Source: SIG714 sp045629725
Lineage (GTDB): Bacteria; Bacillota; Clostridia; Oscillospirales; CAG-272
NCBI GenBank assembly: GCA_045629725.1
Contig: JAZQRT010000136.1
Coordinates: forward strand, 1 to 12,367
Direction of reading: 5' to 3'
DNA: 12,367 nucleotides
Below, one piece after another: positions 1 through 6,629 of this stretch. The notes below the pieces were generated by a model, which saw only the letters and a program-made list of their open reading frames with translations, made no database searches and was not told the origin of the DNA. Each line of letters starts with the position of its first letter. The stretch's first letter is position 1. The position numbers and the translations under genes are program-made.

Positions 1-75
1 CCCTGTGATTTGCCGAATTAACATATATTTAAACAAACGATACGCACAAATTCCCCCGCGTTTCGCCGAATGTTC
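1..75. repeat. Interspersed repeat modules (left copy)
   Basis: This stretch matches the island near 6910-7025. The module beginning CCCTGTGATTTGCCGAATTA (1-20) recurs at about 6923-6942 with one substitution. The module around 44-71 (core ACAAATTCCCCC, then CGCCGAAT) recurs at about 6996-7023, and a weaker copy lies at 138-166. In the right copy a TGTAGGGG hairpin unit sits between the two modules; here it is absent and only AT-rich sequence joins them. No gene is visible in 1-180. Translations through it look like the spurious peptides that such repeats give. Confidence 0.7.
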
Positions 76-78
76 GGG

Positions 79-135
79 TTTGAAAGCCTCCACCTTTGGG
101 GGAGGTGGCAGCCGTAAGGCTGACGGAGAGGGCTC
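79..135. repeat. CCTCC/GGAGG hairpin repeat element
   Basis: This GC-rich element contains two nested inverted repeats: GCCTCC pairing with GGAGGTGGC around 84-110, and CAGCC-GTAA-GGCTG around 109-122. It is followed by GACGGAGAGGGCTC. From general knowledge it resembles a dispersed hairpin repeat found many times in Oscillospiraceae-type genomes. It is flanked by two related AATTCCCCC-CCGAA modules (44-71 and 138-166), as though it had entered between duplicated flanks. Its mobility is an inference. Confidence 0.6.
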
Positions 136-186
136 TTGTACACAATTCCCCCTCGGTTAGCCGAAAATGACCGCCATTTTAAATTT

Positions 187-240
187 GAAAAGAAAATAGG
201 GCACGCCTGATAGATAATATCAAACCTGCCCGTATTTTCT
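187..240 (-). terminator. Rho-independent terminator of rplS-rpmE
   Basis: AGAAAATAGGGCA at 191-203 pairs with TGCCCGTATTTTCT at 227-240, with one unpaired base. An inner TGATA/TATCA pairing closes the loop. On the minus strand the hairpin starts 15 nt past the rpmE stop codon and ends in a T-rich run (TATTTTCTTTTC). The stem has A/T-rich flanks on both sides, so it could also stop rightward transcription. Confidence 0.75.
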
Positions 241-255
241 CTTACTGTTATTGCC

Positions 256-462
256 TTATTTCTTTGCAGCATTAAGACGCTTTCTGAACTTATCAACGCG
301 TCCGCCGGCATCAACGAATTTCTGCTTTCCTGTAAAGAAAGGATGGCACTTTGAGCAAATTTCAACGCTCATGTCGCCCTTTGTGGAGCGAGTAACAACC
401 TCAGCGCCGCAAGCGCATCTGATTGTCGCTGTTTCATACTTAGGATGGATTCCGGATTTCAT
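256..462 (-). CDS. rpmE: 50S ribosomal protein L31, zinc-binding type
   Basis: This 68-residue protein is a structural part of the large ribosomal subunit that bridges the 50S and 30S subunits near the central protuberance. It has the usual L31 length and opens with MKSGIHPKY. The zinc ligands of the C+ form are all present (C16, C18, C36, C39), followed by the hallmark HPFFTGKQ segment at 40-47. The ATG is preceded by GAAAGAGGTG at normal spacing. It lies 34 nt downstream of rplS on the same strand with no promoter between them, so the two are probably co-transcribed and end at the hairpin at 187-240. The four cysteines mean it should be zinc-dependent, unlike the zinc-independent paralogue (RpmE2/YtiA type). 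Confidence 0.97.
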   Translation of the reverse strand: MKSGIHPKYETATIRCACGAEVVTRSTKGDMSVEICSKCHPFFTGKQKFVDAGGRVDKFRKRLNAAKK

Positions 463-496
463 TTATATGCACCTCTTTCGATCATTTTAGAAAAGA

Positions 497-838
497 TTAT
501 ATCTTTTCCTTGAGTTTAGCATACTTTCCTACTCTTTCGCGGAGATAGTAAAGCTTTGCTCTTCTTACCTTAGCGCTTCTTACAACTTCAACCTTTGCAA
601 CGTTGGGGGAGTGAAGGGGGAATGTCTTTTCTGTTCCAACACCGTAAGAAACACGTCTTACTGTGAATGTTTCAGAAATTCCGCCGCCGCGGCGAGCAAT
701 TACGGTACCTTCGAAAATCTGTATTCTTTCCTTGGCACCCTCCTTGATCTTGTTGTGAACCTTAACGGTGTCACCGATGCTGAAAACCGGTACTTCGGTC
801 TTAAGCTGCTCATTTGTAAAAGCCTTAATCAAATCCAT
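497..838 (-). CDS. rplS: 50S ribosomal protein L19
   Basis: This 113-residue protein is a 50S component at the interface with the 30S subunit. The fold and motifs are clear: an SH3-like barrel region with FSIGDTVKVH, FEGTVIARRGGG and VRRVSYGVGTEKTFPLHSP, then the C-terminal signature RRAKLYYLRERVGK. An in-frame ATG exists 42 nt further upstream (880). The start at 838 is preferred because AAGGAGG sits just before it and the protein then begins MDLIKAF as usual for L19. The promoter is at 938-966, giving a leader of roughly 90 nt. That leader contains a small GGCG/CGCC hairpin (about 910-925) and could hold an L19-type autoregulatory structure, which I cannot confirm. rpmE follows after 34 nt. 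Confidence 0.97.
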   Translation of the reverse strand: MDLIKAFTNEQLKTEVPVFSIGDTVKVHNKIKEGAKERIQIFEGTVIARRGGGISETFTVRRVSYGVGTEKTFPLHSPNVAKVEVVRSAKVRRAKLYYLRERVGKYAKLKEKI

Positions 839-937
839 TTTTAGGCCCTCCTTATTCAACCGGATATTCGTGCAGAGCATTGCAGAGGACTATCCTTTAT
901 TTTTCTGTTTGGCGCAAATTACGCCATATACTGTTGC

Positions 938-966
938 AGTATACCACATTTCTTTCCGAATTGCAA
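938..966 (-). promoter_or_regulatory. SigA promoter of rplS
   Basis: On the minus strand the -35 box is TTGCAA (961-966), the spacer is 17 nt, and the -10 box is TATACT (938-943). TGTGG lies directly before the -10 box. Transcription should start near 931, leaving a leader of about 93 nt. The -35 box is palindromic and is also the -35 of a rightward promoter. Confidence 0.8.
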
Positions 967-989
967 GAGCTTTTTGAAAAAACTATCAT
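961..989 (+). promoter_or_regulatory. Rightward promoter sharing the -35 box of rplS
   Basis: The same TTGCAA (961-966), read on the plus strand, is followed by a 17-nt spacer and TATCAT (984-989). The start would fall near 996, about 35 nt before the small ORF at 1032. The spacing is ideal and the -10 matches 5 of 6 consensus bases. Confidence 0.55.
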
Positions 990-1031
990 ATTTTTTCATT
1001 TTTGTCGGTATTATTTAAAGAGGTGCTTGTT

Positions 1032-1199
1032 ATGAATTATAAATTAGGGCAAAAATACCCCAAATTTCACAAATTCTACGGAAAATTTTTAATTTGGGTA
1101 TTTTTTATCTTTCATTTTTTTATTTTATTTTATTTGATCCTGCTGCTTTGCAGTGTTGGAGCAGACGGTGTGACACAGGGGCTTTTAAGCCTTTTTTGA
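1032..1199 (+). CDS. Putative small single-pass membrane protein
   Basis: I do not recognise this 55-residue ORF. It has a basic N-terminus (MNYKLGQKYPKFHKFYGK), one strongly hydrophobic phenylalanine- and leucine-rich helix at about residues 18-41, and a short polar tail ending GLLSLF. The ATG at 1032 is chosen because AAAGAGGTG lies 6-7 nt before it; the alternative ATG at 1002 has no such site. A promoter lies at 961-989. The last codons run through a hairpin with a T-run (1180-1197), and a longer hairpin follows. Promoter, ribosome binding site, membrane helix and terminator together make a small gene plausible. Its low-complexity composition keeps confidence moderate. A positive-inside orientation would place the N-terminus in the cytoplasm. 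Confidence 0.42.
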   Translation: MNYKLGQKYPKFHKFYGKFLIWVFFIFHFFILFYLILLLCSVGADGVTQGLLSLF

Positions 1200-1228
1200 A
1201 AATGCCGCACCGTCCGCCTTTATTTTTT
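1161..1228 (+). terminator. Nested terminator hairpins between convergent units
   Basis: GCAGACGGTG (1161-1170) pairs with CACCGTCCGC (1208-1217) with one G-U type pair, followed by CTTTATTTTTTC. Inside it, GGCTTTTAAGCC (1180-1191) is followed by six T. Both T-runs are on the plus strand, so the structure best ends the rightward small gene. The outer hairpin starts 14 nt past the stop of the leftward phage operon and might also help end that transcript, although no T-run follows on that strand. Confidence 0.6.
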
Positions 1229-1230
1229 CA

Positions 1231-1950
1231 TCACTTACCGAGGAGTGCCTCGATCTCAAGACGCTGGGATGCGCTCATGGAATTTTTAAACTTGGAATAC
1301 AGCGTCTCGGCATCGCTTCTCAGTCCTATGCTCATATAGGTCTTCACAAGCTTCTTGGTCATTGTATATACCTCGGAATTCATCACGTGCTTTGAGTTAC
1401 TCTCGGCTGCAAGGCTTCCTGTGGTGATACCGTTATCGCCCTTTGAATATGAATTCCCCTTGTCGCTTTTGTGCTCCACACCGGGGGACTCATTATCCTC
1501 TTCCTTGGGTTCTTCCTTTTCCTCGGGAACGTCCTCCGTCTTCGGGTTTTCCTTTTCGGCGGAGTCCTCTTTTTCCGTTTTGCTGCTTGATGCGGTTTCT
1601 TTTTTCTCATTTGATTTTTCAAAATCAAGATACGCCCTGAACTTTTTCTCCTTTTCAGCCATATCCGCATCGTACATTTCCCTTGCAAGCTCATAAAGCT
1701 CCGGAATATGCTCATTCAGCTTACTAAGCTCCAAGCTCGCTCCCTGACCTGCCGCCGAGATGGCGTGAGAGCTTACGGACCCAAGCCCCGACAGCTGTGA
1801 ATATTTGCCAAGCAGGTCCTCTGCTGTCTTTTTTGCGTTTGCCGAATAAGTACGCTTTAGGGCTTCGTATACAGGATCGTCCTCAAGATCGTACTTAAAG
1901 GCATCACTGTTTATATAATCCTCAAGGTAGTCCTTTTTTGTTTTTGCCAT
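1231..1950 (-). CDS. Phage virion-associated structural protein with acidic linker
   Basis: This 239-residue protein is the last gene of the capsid cassette. Residues about 8-110 have the pattern I know from an uncharacterised Caudoviricetes virion protein of clostridial phages: a DYL start, DDPVYEALKR at 24-33, an alanine/serine-rich stretch around 50-72, and a helix with IPELYELAREMY at 82-93. Residues about 114-160 form a disordered linker rich in Glu and Lys. A helical tail follows at 190-239. AGGAGG precedes the ATG. It starts 35 nt after the beta-rich protein gene and ends in tandem TGA codons. Its exact virion role is unknown; tail or internal head protein are both possible. No frameshift is seen. 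The family assignment rests on memory of sequence patterns, not on a search. Confidence 0.65.
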   Translation of the reverse strand: MAKTKKDYLEDYINSDAFKYDLEDDPVYEALKRTYSANAKKTAEDLLGKYSQLSGLGSVSSHAISAAGQGASLELSKLNEHIPELYELAREMYDADMAEKEKKFRAYLDFEKSNEKKETASSSKTEKEDSAEKENPKTEDVPEEKEEPKEEDNESPGVEHKSDKGNSYSKGDNGITTGSLAAESNSKHVMNSEVYTMTKKLVKTYMSIGLRSDAETLYSKFKNSMSASQRLEIEALLGK

Positions 1951-1985
1951 TTATCCTCCTATCAAATGTAAATACAGTATAAATT

Positions 1986-3632
1986 TTATAATTCTCCGCT
2001 GACGGCAGGTATATAGTATATCTGCATACCGTAAACGGTGTAATCTCCGCTTCCGCCAAGCCTTATACGGCATGAGGAAAAGCGTTTTCTCGGCACTCGG
2101 AAGGAATACTTTTTCTCCCTTCCCTCGCCTTTTATAAGAAAGCATCTCAGGAATTCTCCCCCGTCAAAGGACACGTCACCGTAAAGCTCCGCGCCTTCGC
2201 TTACAAGGGCTGAAAATCTGAGTCTTGTCATTCTTGAAACAGTGCCCGTATCGACCACTCCCGTGACTCCGAAGGATTCCACGGGCGGGGGCGGATATTC
2301 AAGAAGCTCCTCTGCCACCGTTGACGCCAGCTTATCCGAAAGAGTGAATACCCCACCCTCCATATCAAGAGCGAGAGTGTTGCTCTTTTTAAAGAGGGAG
2401 CCGTAGGGACCCGTCACTATTTTCTTCACCCTCAAGGCATCGTCATATTTATACCAGCAGCTTTTTTCGGTATCATACGCATAAAGCTGCACCTGGTAAT
2501 AATCCCTCATAAGATCTCCGATGCTCTGCTTTACTCCGTAAAATTCCGAAAAGCTTATATAATACTTTTTTCCATCCGCGCCGCCGACGGCATAACCGAT
2601 CTTCAGGCTTCCAAGCTTATCGGATATTTTAACGGGGTATGCGGAGGTATAAAGGTATATTCCGTCGGTTCCCGCATAGTATACTCCGCCGTCAAGGACC
2701 GCAACAGAGCCGCCGCATGCCTCTGATACACCGGGAGCCTCTTTTACGTCAACGTAGAAATTATCGGGGGACGTGCCGAATACCCTGTATATGGAATTCT
2801 CCTTGAAAAACATGGGAGTTTCGCCGTATGCAGCCCCCGCTGTGAAATTTCCTCCCGAATATACCTCCTTGAAATAGGAATCCGTGGAAATCCCTCTGTA
2901 CTTGTAAAAATTGAAGGGGTCCCCAAGAGCAGAGGCAAAGATCACGTCACCCTCAATTCCCCAAATACGGTTGTTGCACTCAAAGGTGTGTTTAAGGCTC
3001 GGTATCTTTCTTTCAAGAACAAGGGAGCGCACACTTGAACCCTCCGTAAGATCCGCGTTTTCAAAGGTGATATATCCATCTCCGAGTGCGGATACAACGT
3101 AAAAGCCGTATACGTTTCCTCCCTCCGATATCTCAAGGCAGTCACCGCACTTGAAATATCTTCCGAAGTCCACTCCCACCGATCTTACGGTATTGAGACC
3201 GACGCCCTCGGCACCTCCGATTTCCTTGGCAAAAACGCCGTCACCGCGCCAAACGGAACCAAGGGTTCCCACCTCGCCGCTTTCAAGGTGATAGAATATC
3301 CCGTCGGGCATTATAACAAGATACTTACCGAGGACGGAAAATTCTCTTTGTCCGGAGTCAAGCCCCTCCCTCAGCTTCTTTGAACCTGCATAAAGCTCCC
3401 CCGCAAGAGTAATTTTGAAGATCGTTCCGTCATATACGAACAGGTCTTCAACGCTATTTGCAACCCTCACCATCTCACTTATCGGGCTAAGGGCGGGAAA
3501 ATTTTTTGAGGAAAGATTTTTCATTTCGGAAAATTCCCCCACCTCACACGATGGAGTCCTGTTACAGCCTCCGAACGCGCCGATTGAAAGGACCTTTTCA
3601 TTTCTCACGGAGCGAAATTCAGGAAATATCAT
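1986..3632 (-). CDS. Phage beta-rich head-tail/tail tube protein, T7 gp12 or P22 gp10-like
   Basis: This 548-residue protein consists almost entirely of predicted short beta strands with repeated blade-like segments such as LFVYDGTIFKI, RIWGIEGDVIFASALGDPFNF and VYYAGTDGIYLYTSAYPVKIS. The A-LGDP-NF pattern followed by an ISDK segment is typical of phage beta-propeller proteins related to T7 tail tubular protein B and P22 gp10, which extend the tail or stabilise the head-tail joint. A C-terminal beta-sandwich (about 450-548) may contact a fibre or capsid. The start at 3632 is chosen over the ATG at 3653 because it overlaps the upstream stop as ATGA with GGAGGGG just before it, a sign of translational coupling. 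The ORF is intact over 1.6 kb. The specific homologue is inferred from fold-like features only. Confidence 0.6.
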   Translation of the reverse strand: MIFPEFRSVRNEKVLSIGAFGGCNRTPSCEVGEFSEMKNLSSKNFPALSPISEMVRVANSVEDLFVYDGTIFKITLAGELYAGSKKLREGLDSGQREFSVLGKYLVIMPDGIFYHLESGEVGTLGSVWRGDGVFAKEIGGAEGVGLNTVRSVGVDFGRYFKCGDCLEISEGGNVYGFYVVSALGDGYITFENADLTEGSSVRSLVLERKIPSLKHTFECNNRIWGIEGDVIFASALGDPFNFYKYRGISTDSYFKEVYSGGNFTAGAAYGETPMFFKENSIYRVFGTSPDNFYVDVKEAPGVSEACGGSVAVLDGGVYYAGTDGIYLYTSAYPVKISDKLGSLKIGYAVGGADGKKYYISFSEFYGVKQSIGDLMRDYYQVQLYAYDTEKSCWYKYDDALRVKKIVTGPYGSLFKKSNTLALDMEGGVFTLSDKLASTVAEELLEYPPPPVESFGVTGVVDTGTVSRMTRLRFSALVSEGAELYGDVSFDGGEFLRCFLIKGEGREKKYSFRVPRKRFSSCRIRLGGSGDYTVYGMQIYYIPAVSGEL

Positions 3633-3937
3633 ACAAGCCCCTCCCCCGTACACAGGTACGTTTCAATAACCCTTGAAAGCCCCTCGCTCTGTTCATAAAC
3701 CATCACGATATCGCCGATCGAAAGGTTCTGCGTCAAAATATTCTCTCCGCTTTTTATAAAATGCAAGCGCGGCGCCTCGGATATCTTCCTTCTGAGCTCG
3801 GGGGACATGTTCTCAAGGTCTATGCTGTTGATGGTAACTCTTAGCTGCGCCACAAGCTCGGACAATGCAGCAACACAGGCTCCAAGCTCTCCGCGCCCTG
3901 TTCGAGGCAATCTTACACTTGTGAAAAAATTTTTCAT
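3629..3937 (-). CDS. Small hypothetical phage structural-operon protein
   Basis: I do not recognise a family for this 102-residue protein. The N-terminus is basic (MKNFFTSVRLPRTGRGELG). A probable helix or coiled coil spans about 16-55 (alanine and leucine at regular spacing, ending LRRKISEAPRL). The C-terminal half, with LSIGDIVMVYEQSEG at 72-86, looks like a small beta domain. It begins directly after the stop of the 141-residue gene with no intervening base, and its TGA overlaps the next ATG. It is therefore expressed as part of the capsid cassette. Position between the capsid and head-tail genes suggests a head-completion or connector role, but this is context only. Its ribosome binding site is weak, so it may depend on translation of the gene before it. 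Confidence 0.6.
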   Translation of the reverse strand: MKNFFTSVRLPRTGRGELGACVAALSELVAQLRVTINSIDLENMSPELRRKISEAPRLHFIKSGENILTQNLSIGDIVMVYEQSEGLSRVIETYLCTGEGLV

Positions 3938-4363
3938 TTATATATTTCTTGCCACCGATTCCTTTGCAAATTCACGCGCCTTATTCTCCATCAGATCCCC
4001 TGTCATCTGGTCCTGAATGAGCATACGGTCAATTACCTCGGCAAACTTGCGCTTCACCTTTACCCATGACCCGCGCTTGATCACACAGTTTTCACCGTTG
4101 ACCGCAACGTAAAGATCGTCCTTGTATCTTGAATTATCCTTGAAAAGACGTATGGTCACCATCTCGTTCATATACGCCTTTTCCTTTTCGCTCTCTCTTT
4201 CCTGCGCTGTGCTCTTTCCCGTTGGCGCGATGGTGATCACCTTCGTTCCCTTGTTCTCGATCACGATGGATCCTGCAGGGCTTTCGGGCACCTCGGAAAA
4301 CCTTACTCCATATTCCTCCTCAAGCGCCGCTATCTTCTTTTTAAGTTCGTTTATGTTTTTCAT
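3938..4363 (-). CDS. Phage head-associated protein found downstream of N4-gp56 capsid genes
   Basis: This 141-residue protein has a short N-terminal coiled coil (residues 1-18, ELKKKIAALEEEYG), a linker rich in Ser, Pro and Glu (23-62), and a small beta domain with VTIRLFKDNSRYKDDLYVAV at 69-88. I recall the RLFKDN-YKDD-VAVNG pattern followed by a basic IKRG motif and a helical tail from uncharacterised proteins encoded next to capsid genes in clostridial phages. A decoration or head-completion protein is the best guess. AAGGAG precedes the ATG at good spacing. It is separated from the capsid gene by a 178-nt gap holding a host-type repeat, the only long gap inside the cassette. Confidence 0.65.
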   Translation of the reverse strand: MKNINELKKKIAALEEEYGVRFSEVPESPAGSIVIENKGTKVITIAPTGKSTAQERESEKEKAYMNEMVTIRLFKDNSRYKDDLYVAVNGENCVIKRGSWVKVKRKFAEVIDRMLIQDQMTGDLMENKAREFAKESVARNI

Positions 4364-4429
4364 TTTTACTCCTTCTTTGTTTGGTTTATTCTATTTTGGG
4401 CGGTGAGCCCCGTAAAATTTTAATAATTC

Positions 4430-4510
4430 ATGTGTGGATTTACCTCGGAATTCGCCAAATTCATCCCACACGCGGTAGCGGTAGGGGAGGGGCTTGCTCC
4501 TCCCGAAAAC
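4430..4510. repeat. Interspersed hairpin repeat inside the phage operon
   Basis: The 178-nt gap between the capsid gene and the next ORF holds an imperfect inverted repeat (GTGTGG near 4432 with CCCACAC near 4465). This is followed by TAGGGGAGG (4482-4490), whose GGGAGG part pairs with CCTCCC (4499-4504). The TAGGGG-hairpin-CCCG layout and the nearby AATTCGCCAAATTC match the style of the repeats at 6697-7030 and 12303-12334. No T-run follows on the minus strand, so it is not an obvious terminator, but it could reduce expression of the genes after the capsid. Confidence 0.55.
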
Positions 4511-4541
4511 AACCACCGTGCATCAAATTTTATTTGTATCC

Positions 4542-5834
4542 TTACGCCGCAGATGAATCGAAGCTTGACGCGGTTTCGATTCTCACCATAAAGGATTCAA
4601 CGAGTCTTACCGCAGACTTTGTTGCCTTCCAACCCACGGTGGCTCTCTGATTAAGAGGATCGTTTGTTCCGCCCGAGCCGAGCTGCTTAACGATGTGCTC
4701 AAGACCGCCGCCCTTTATCTCTGTTGTACCGTAGGCATTTGCGCCGATAATGAAGGTTGCGTAAACGTCGCGTCCCTCTCTGCCCGCTTCACCGGGATAT
4801 ATGATATCCCCGACTTCAAACTCGGGCGGATCGATCATCTCAACGTAGATCTGATTGCCCGCGGAATTGATACCGCTGACAACTGCGCTGGTATAGAAAT
4901 TTCCGGACTTGCTGTAAATCTGAAGCTTTGCGCCCTCAAGTCTTGCATAATCCTCGTCGGTGATATCCTCCTTTACCGCAAATGCGAACTCGGATGCCGC
5001 GCCGCAGGTCACATCACCGCCCGATGCCTCTGTAAGGAACTCCGAAACTGTGAGATTTCTTGAGGAGGCGGCAAGGTCGGGAGCCGTGAATACCTTAGCC
5101 TCTGTGGTTTCGATAAATCTTACCCCGTGAAGCTTACCGATCTCACCCTCGTACATATCCTTGGGGTCGCAGTAGCTCTTCACGTCCATCCACGCCTCGT
5201 CGGAGGTAAGATCGTAGGCAACGTCGGGATGGATTATGGCGATATATGAGCCGTCGATCTTCTCAGCATTCTGACGCTTGAGGAATCTGACCGCCTTCTT
5301 GATACACTCCACGCTCATGTAGTGGTTTCCGCTCTCGGCGCCGCCCTTGAGCATTGATCTTGAGGAAACGCTTCCGTCACCGTACTGAACGTTTGTGCCG
5401 CCTGCGATGACCTCTCGTGTGATGGTATCAAGAGTTCTTCCCGCCTGTGCTCCGAGAAGCTTCGTTGCCATGAGAAGATTATTGTCAATGGCAGTGAGCA
5501 TGAGAAGGTCGGAAAGCTCAACGTATCCGCCGTACTGCTTGACCGTGTCGCTGACAGTTGATACCTTGAGGCTCTGTCCCTCGGGAGTTACACCCTCCGT
5601 GATAGCGCTCTTAAGCGTAGGAAGGGGATCGTATTTACGGAACTCAATGGTCTTGCCCCCGTTTTTCGGAATACTCTGCTTCTGTGCAAACTGATCGTGC
5701 ACGAGTCCGGGTTCAGCGTTATCAATAAGATAATCGCTGTAATAAGTCTTCATTTCTTCGGAAAGGGACTGTGTTGTGTTTGTGGTTGTTGTATTTCCGA
5801 ATCTTGTCAAATCAAAATTTTTAGTGTTTTTCAT
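4542..5834 (-). CDS. Major capsid protein, N4-gp56 family (HK97 fold)
   Basis: This 430-residue protein is the shell subunit of a tailed phage. It shows the family's hallmarks in order: an N-terminal arm with TTQSLSEEMKTYYSDYLID (20-38), LVHDQFAQKQSIPKNGGKTI (44-63) and EFRKYDPLP (64-72), then KQYGGYVELSDLL and a long helix with LLGAQAGRTLDT. It also has a C-terminal VYATFIIGANAYG segment and KQLGSGGTNDPLNQ-TVGWKA (383-404). Between about residues 265 and 345 lies an extra beta-rich insert. AAGGAG precedes the ATG. The scaffold-like gene lies 78 nt upstream, the normal order in this family. The ORF is complete with no stop or frameshift. The family assignment is confident; whether it still builds a shell is not known. 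Confidence 0.9.
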   Translation of the reverse strand: MKNTKNFDLTRFGNTTTTNTTQSLSEEMKTYYSDYLIDNAEPGLVHDQFAQKQSIPKNGGKTIEFRKYDPLPTLKSAITEGVTPEGQSLKVSTVSDTVKQYGGYVELSDLLMLTAIDNNLLMATKLLGAQAGRTLDTITREVIAGGTNVQYGDGSVSSRSMLKGGAESGNHYMSVECIKKAVRFLKRQNAEKIDGSYIAIIHPDVAYDLTSDEAWMDVKSYCDPKDMYEGEIGKLHGVRFIETTEAKVFTAPDLAASSRNLTVSEFLTEASGGDVTCGAASEFAFAVKEDITDEDYARLEGAKLQIYSKSGNFYTSAVVSGINSAGNQIYVEMIDPPEFEVGDIIYPGEAGREGRDVYATFIIGANAYGTTEIKGGGLEHIVKQLGSGGTNDPLNQRATVGWKATKSAVRLVESFMVRIETASSFDSSAA

Positions 5835-5912
5835 TTTTTCTCCTTTTTAGTTTTTTATTTGGGAATCTTCTCTGTTTTGAAATAAAATAAAGTCAAACAG
5901 ACCTTCAATGGC

Positions 5913-6533
5913 TCAAAGGACTATTTTTTCGCCGTTTTCCACTCTTTTTGCGATGTCCGCTCTCTCTTTTCTTGAAAATGATCTGGCGCCAAGCCCGATA
6001 TTTACACCGCCCGAGGAAAGGAGCCCGTTTTCCGAAGGACGCATTCCTCTTGCTCTGATATCGTCATAAACAGCACAAAGAGCTTTTTCAAGCTCGTATT
6101 TTACAAGCCCTTCGTAATTCAGCGCCTTATGCGCCGTATCGAGATTTATTCCGCATCTGAGCATGGCCAAAAATCTTTTGTCCTTTACAGCCTCGCGGAT
6201 ATTGAAATCGGGATATTTTTCAGAAATTATCTGAGCCTCATCCATCCATTCCTTAAGCTTTGAGGCGATATACTGCCCCGAGGGGTGCTCCCCTATCGTA
6301 TCTTCCCTCTGCGCGCCGAGTCCCTCTTTGTCGCTGGCCTTGAACGTACCCTCGGCTTTCGATAGGTTTACAGCAATTTTATTCGTTTTTTGTTCGTTTC
6401 CCGAACCGACGGCTATATTGTTTACATCATTGTTTTTTACGGCAACCCCGTCAAAGCTTCCGTCATTCTCGGAAAATCTCCTTAAAAATCCTGTTTTCTT
6501 TTCATTAAATTCCTTGTTGATCGTTTTATCCAT
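5913..6533 (-). CDS. Phage scaffold-like protein preceding the N4-gp56 capsid
   Basis: This 206-residue hydrophilic protein is the first gene of the cassette. The N-terminal 75 residues are polar and probably disordered. The core has a helical block with KYPDFNIREAV (106-116) and GINLDTAHKAL. RPSENG (165-170) is followed by a linker, and the end is a basic helix, RADIAKRVENGEKIVL (191-206). This layout (YPDF, RPSENG, and a C-terminal helix of the form AD-RDDIAKRV-RGEK) is what I know from proteins encoded just before N4-gp56 capsid genes, taken to be scaffolds whose C-terminal helix contacts the shell. The start at 6533 is chosen over ATG codons at 6635 and 6572 because AAAGGA lies just before it. 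The upstream codons would also lie across the promoter at 6601-6629. Confidence 0.75.
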   Translation of the reverse strand: MDKTINKEFNEKKTGFLRRFSENDGSFDGVAVKNNDVNNIAVGSGNEQKTNKIAVNLSKAEGTFKASDKEGLGAQREDTIGEHPSGQYIASKLKEWMDEAQIISEKYPDFNIREAVKDKRFLAMLRCGINLDTAHKALNYEGLVKYELEKALCAVYDDIRARGMRPSENGLLSSGGVNIGLGARSFSRKERADIAKRVENGEKIVL

Positions 6534-6583
6534 ATTTCCTTTCTCCGCAAAATATATTCTTGGTGTAATCATGCACACCTTTT

Positions 6584-6607
6584 GTTCGTTTGTCGAACAT
6601 ATGATAA
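6584..6607. promoter_or_regulatory. Operator-like inverted repeats over the capsid-operon start
   Basis: GTTCG-TTTGT-CGAAC (6584-6598) is a perfect 5-bp inverted repeat at the expected transcription start. Overlapping it, CGAACATATGATAA (6594-6607) matches 11 of 14 bases of the Bacillus-type LexA box CGAACATATGTTCG, with one half perfect. It covers the -10 box, the position expected for a repressor. LexA binding is inference; a phage repressor or chance are alternatives. Confidence 0.35.
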
Positions 6608-6629
6608 CATAAAAAAACACGGCAGTAAA
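6601..6629 (-). promoter_or_regulatory. Promoter of the capsid operon
   Basis: On the minus strand the -35 box is TTTACT (6624-6629), the spacer is 17 nt, and the -10 box is TATCAT (6601-6606). The start should be near 6594, giving a leader of about 60 nt before the scaffold gene. The upstream part reads TTTTGTCATTTACT (6624-6637), a 14-nt block repeated exactly on the opposite strand at 7038-7051, where it forms a better promoter. This similarity supports the call. Confidence 0.65.

Noticed and set aside
18..365. Minus-strand frame of 115 codons across the left repeats
   Set aside because: It runs through the rpmE terminator and dispersed repeats and overlaps rpmE in another frame; its peptide resembles known spurious repeat translations.
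4381..4650. Plus-strand frame over the gap after the capsid gene
   Set aside because: It lies in repeat sequence and overlaps the capsid gene antisense; no ribosome site or recognisable protein.
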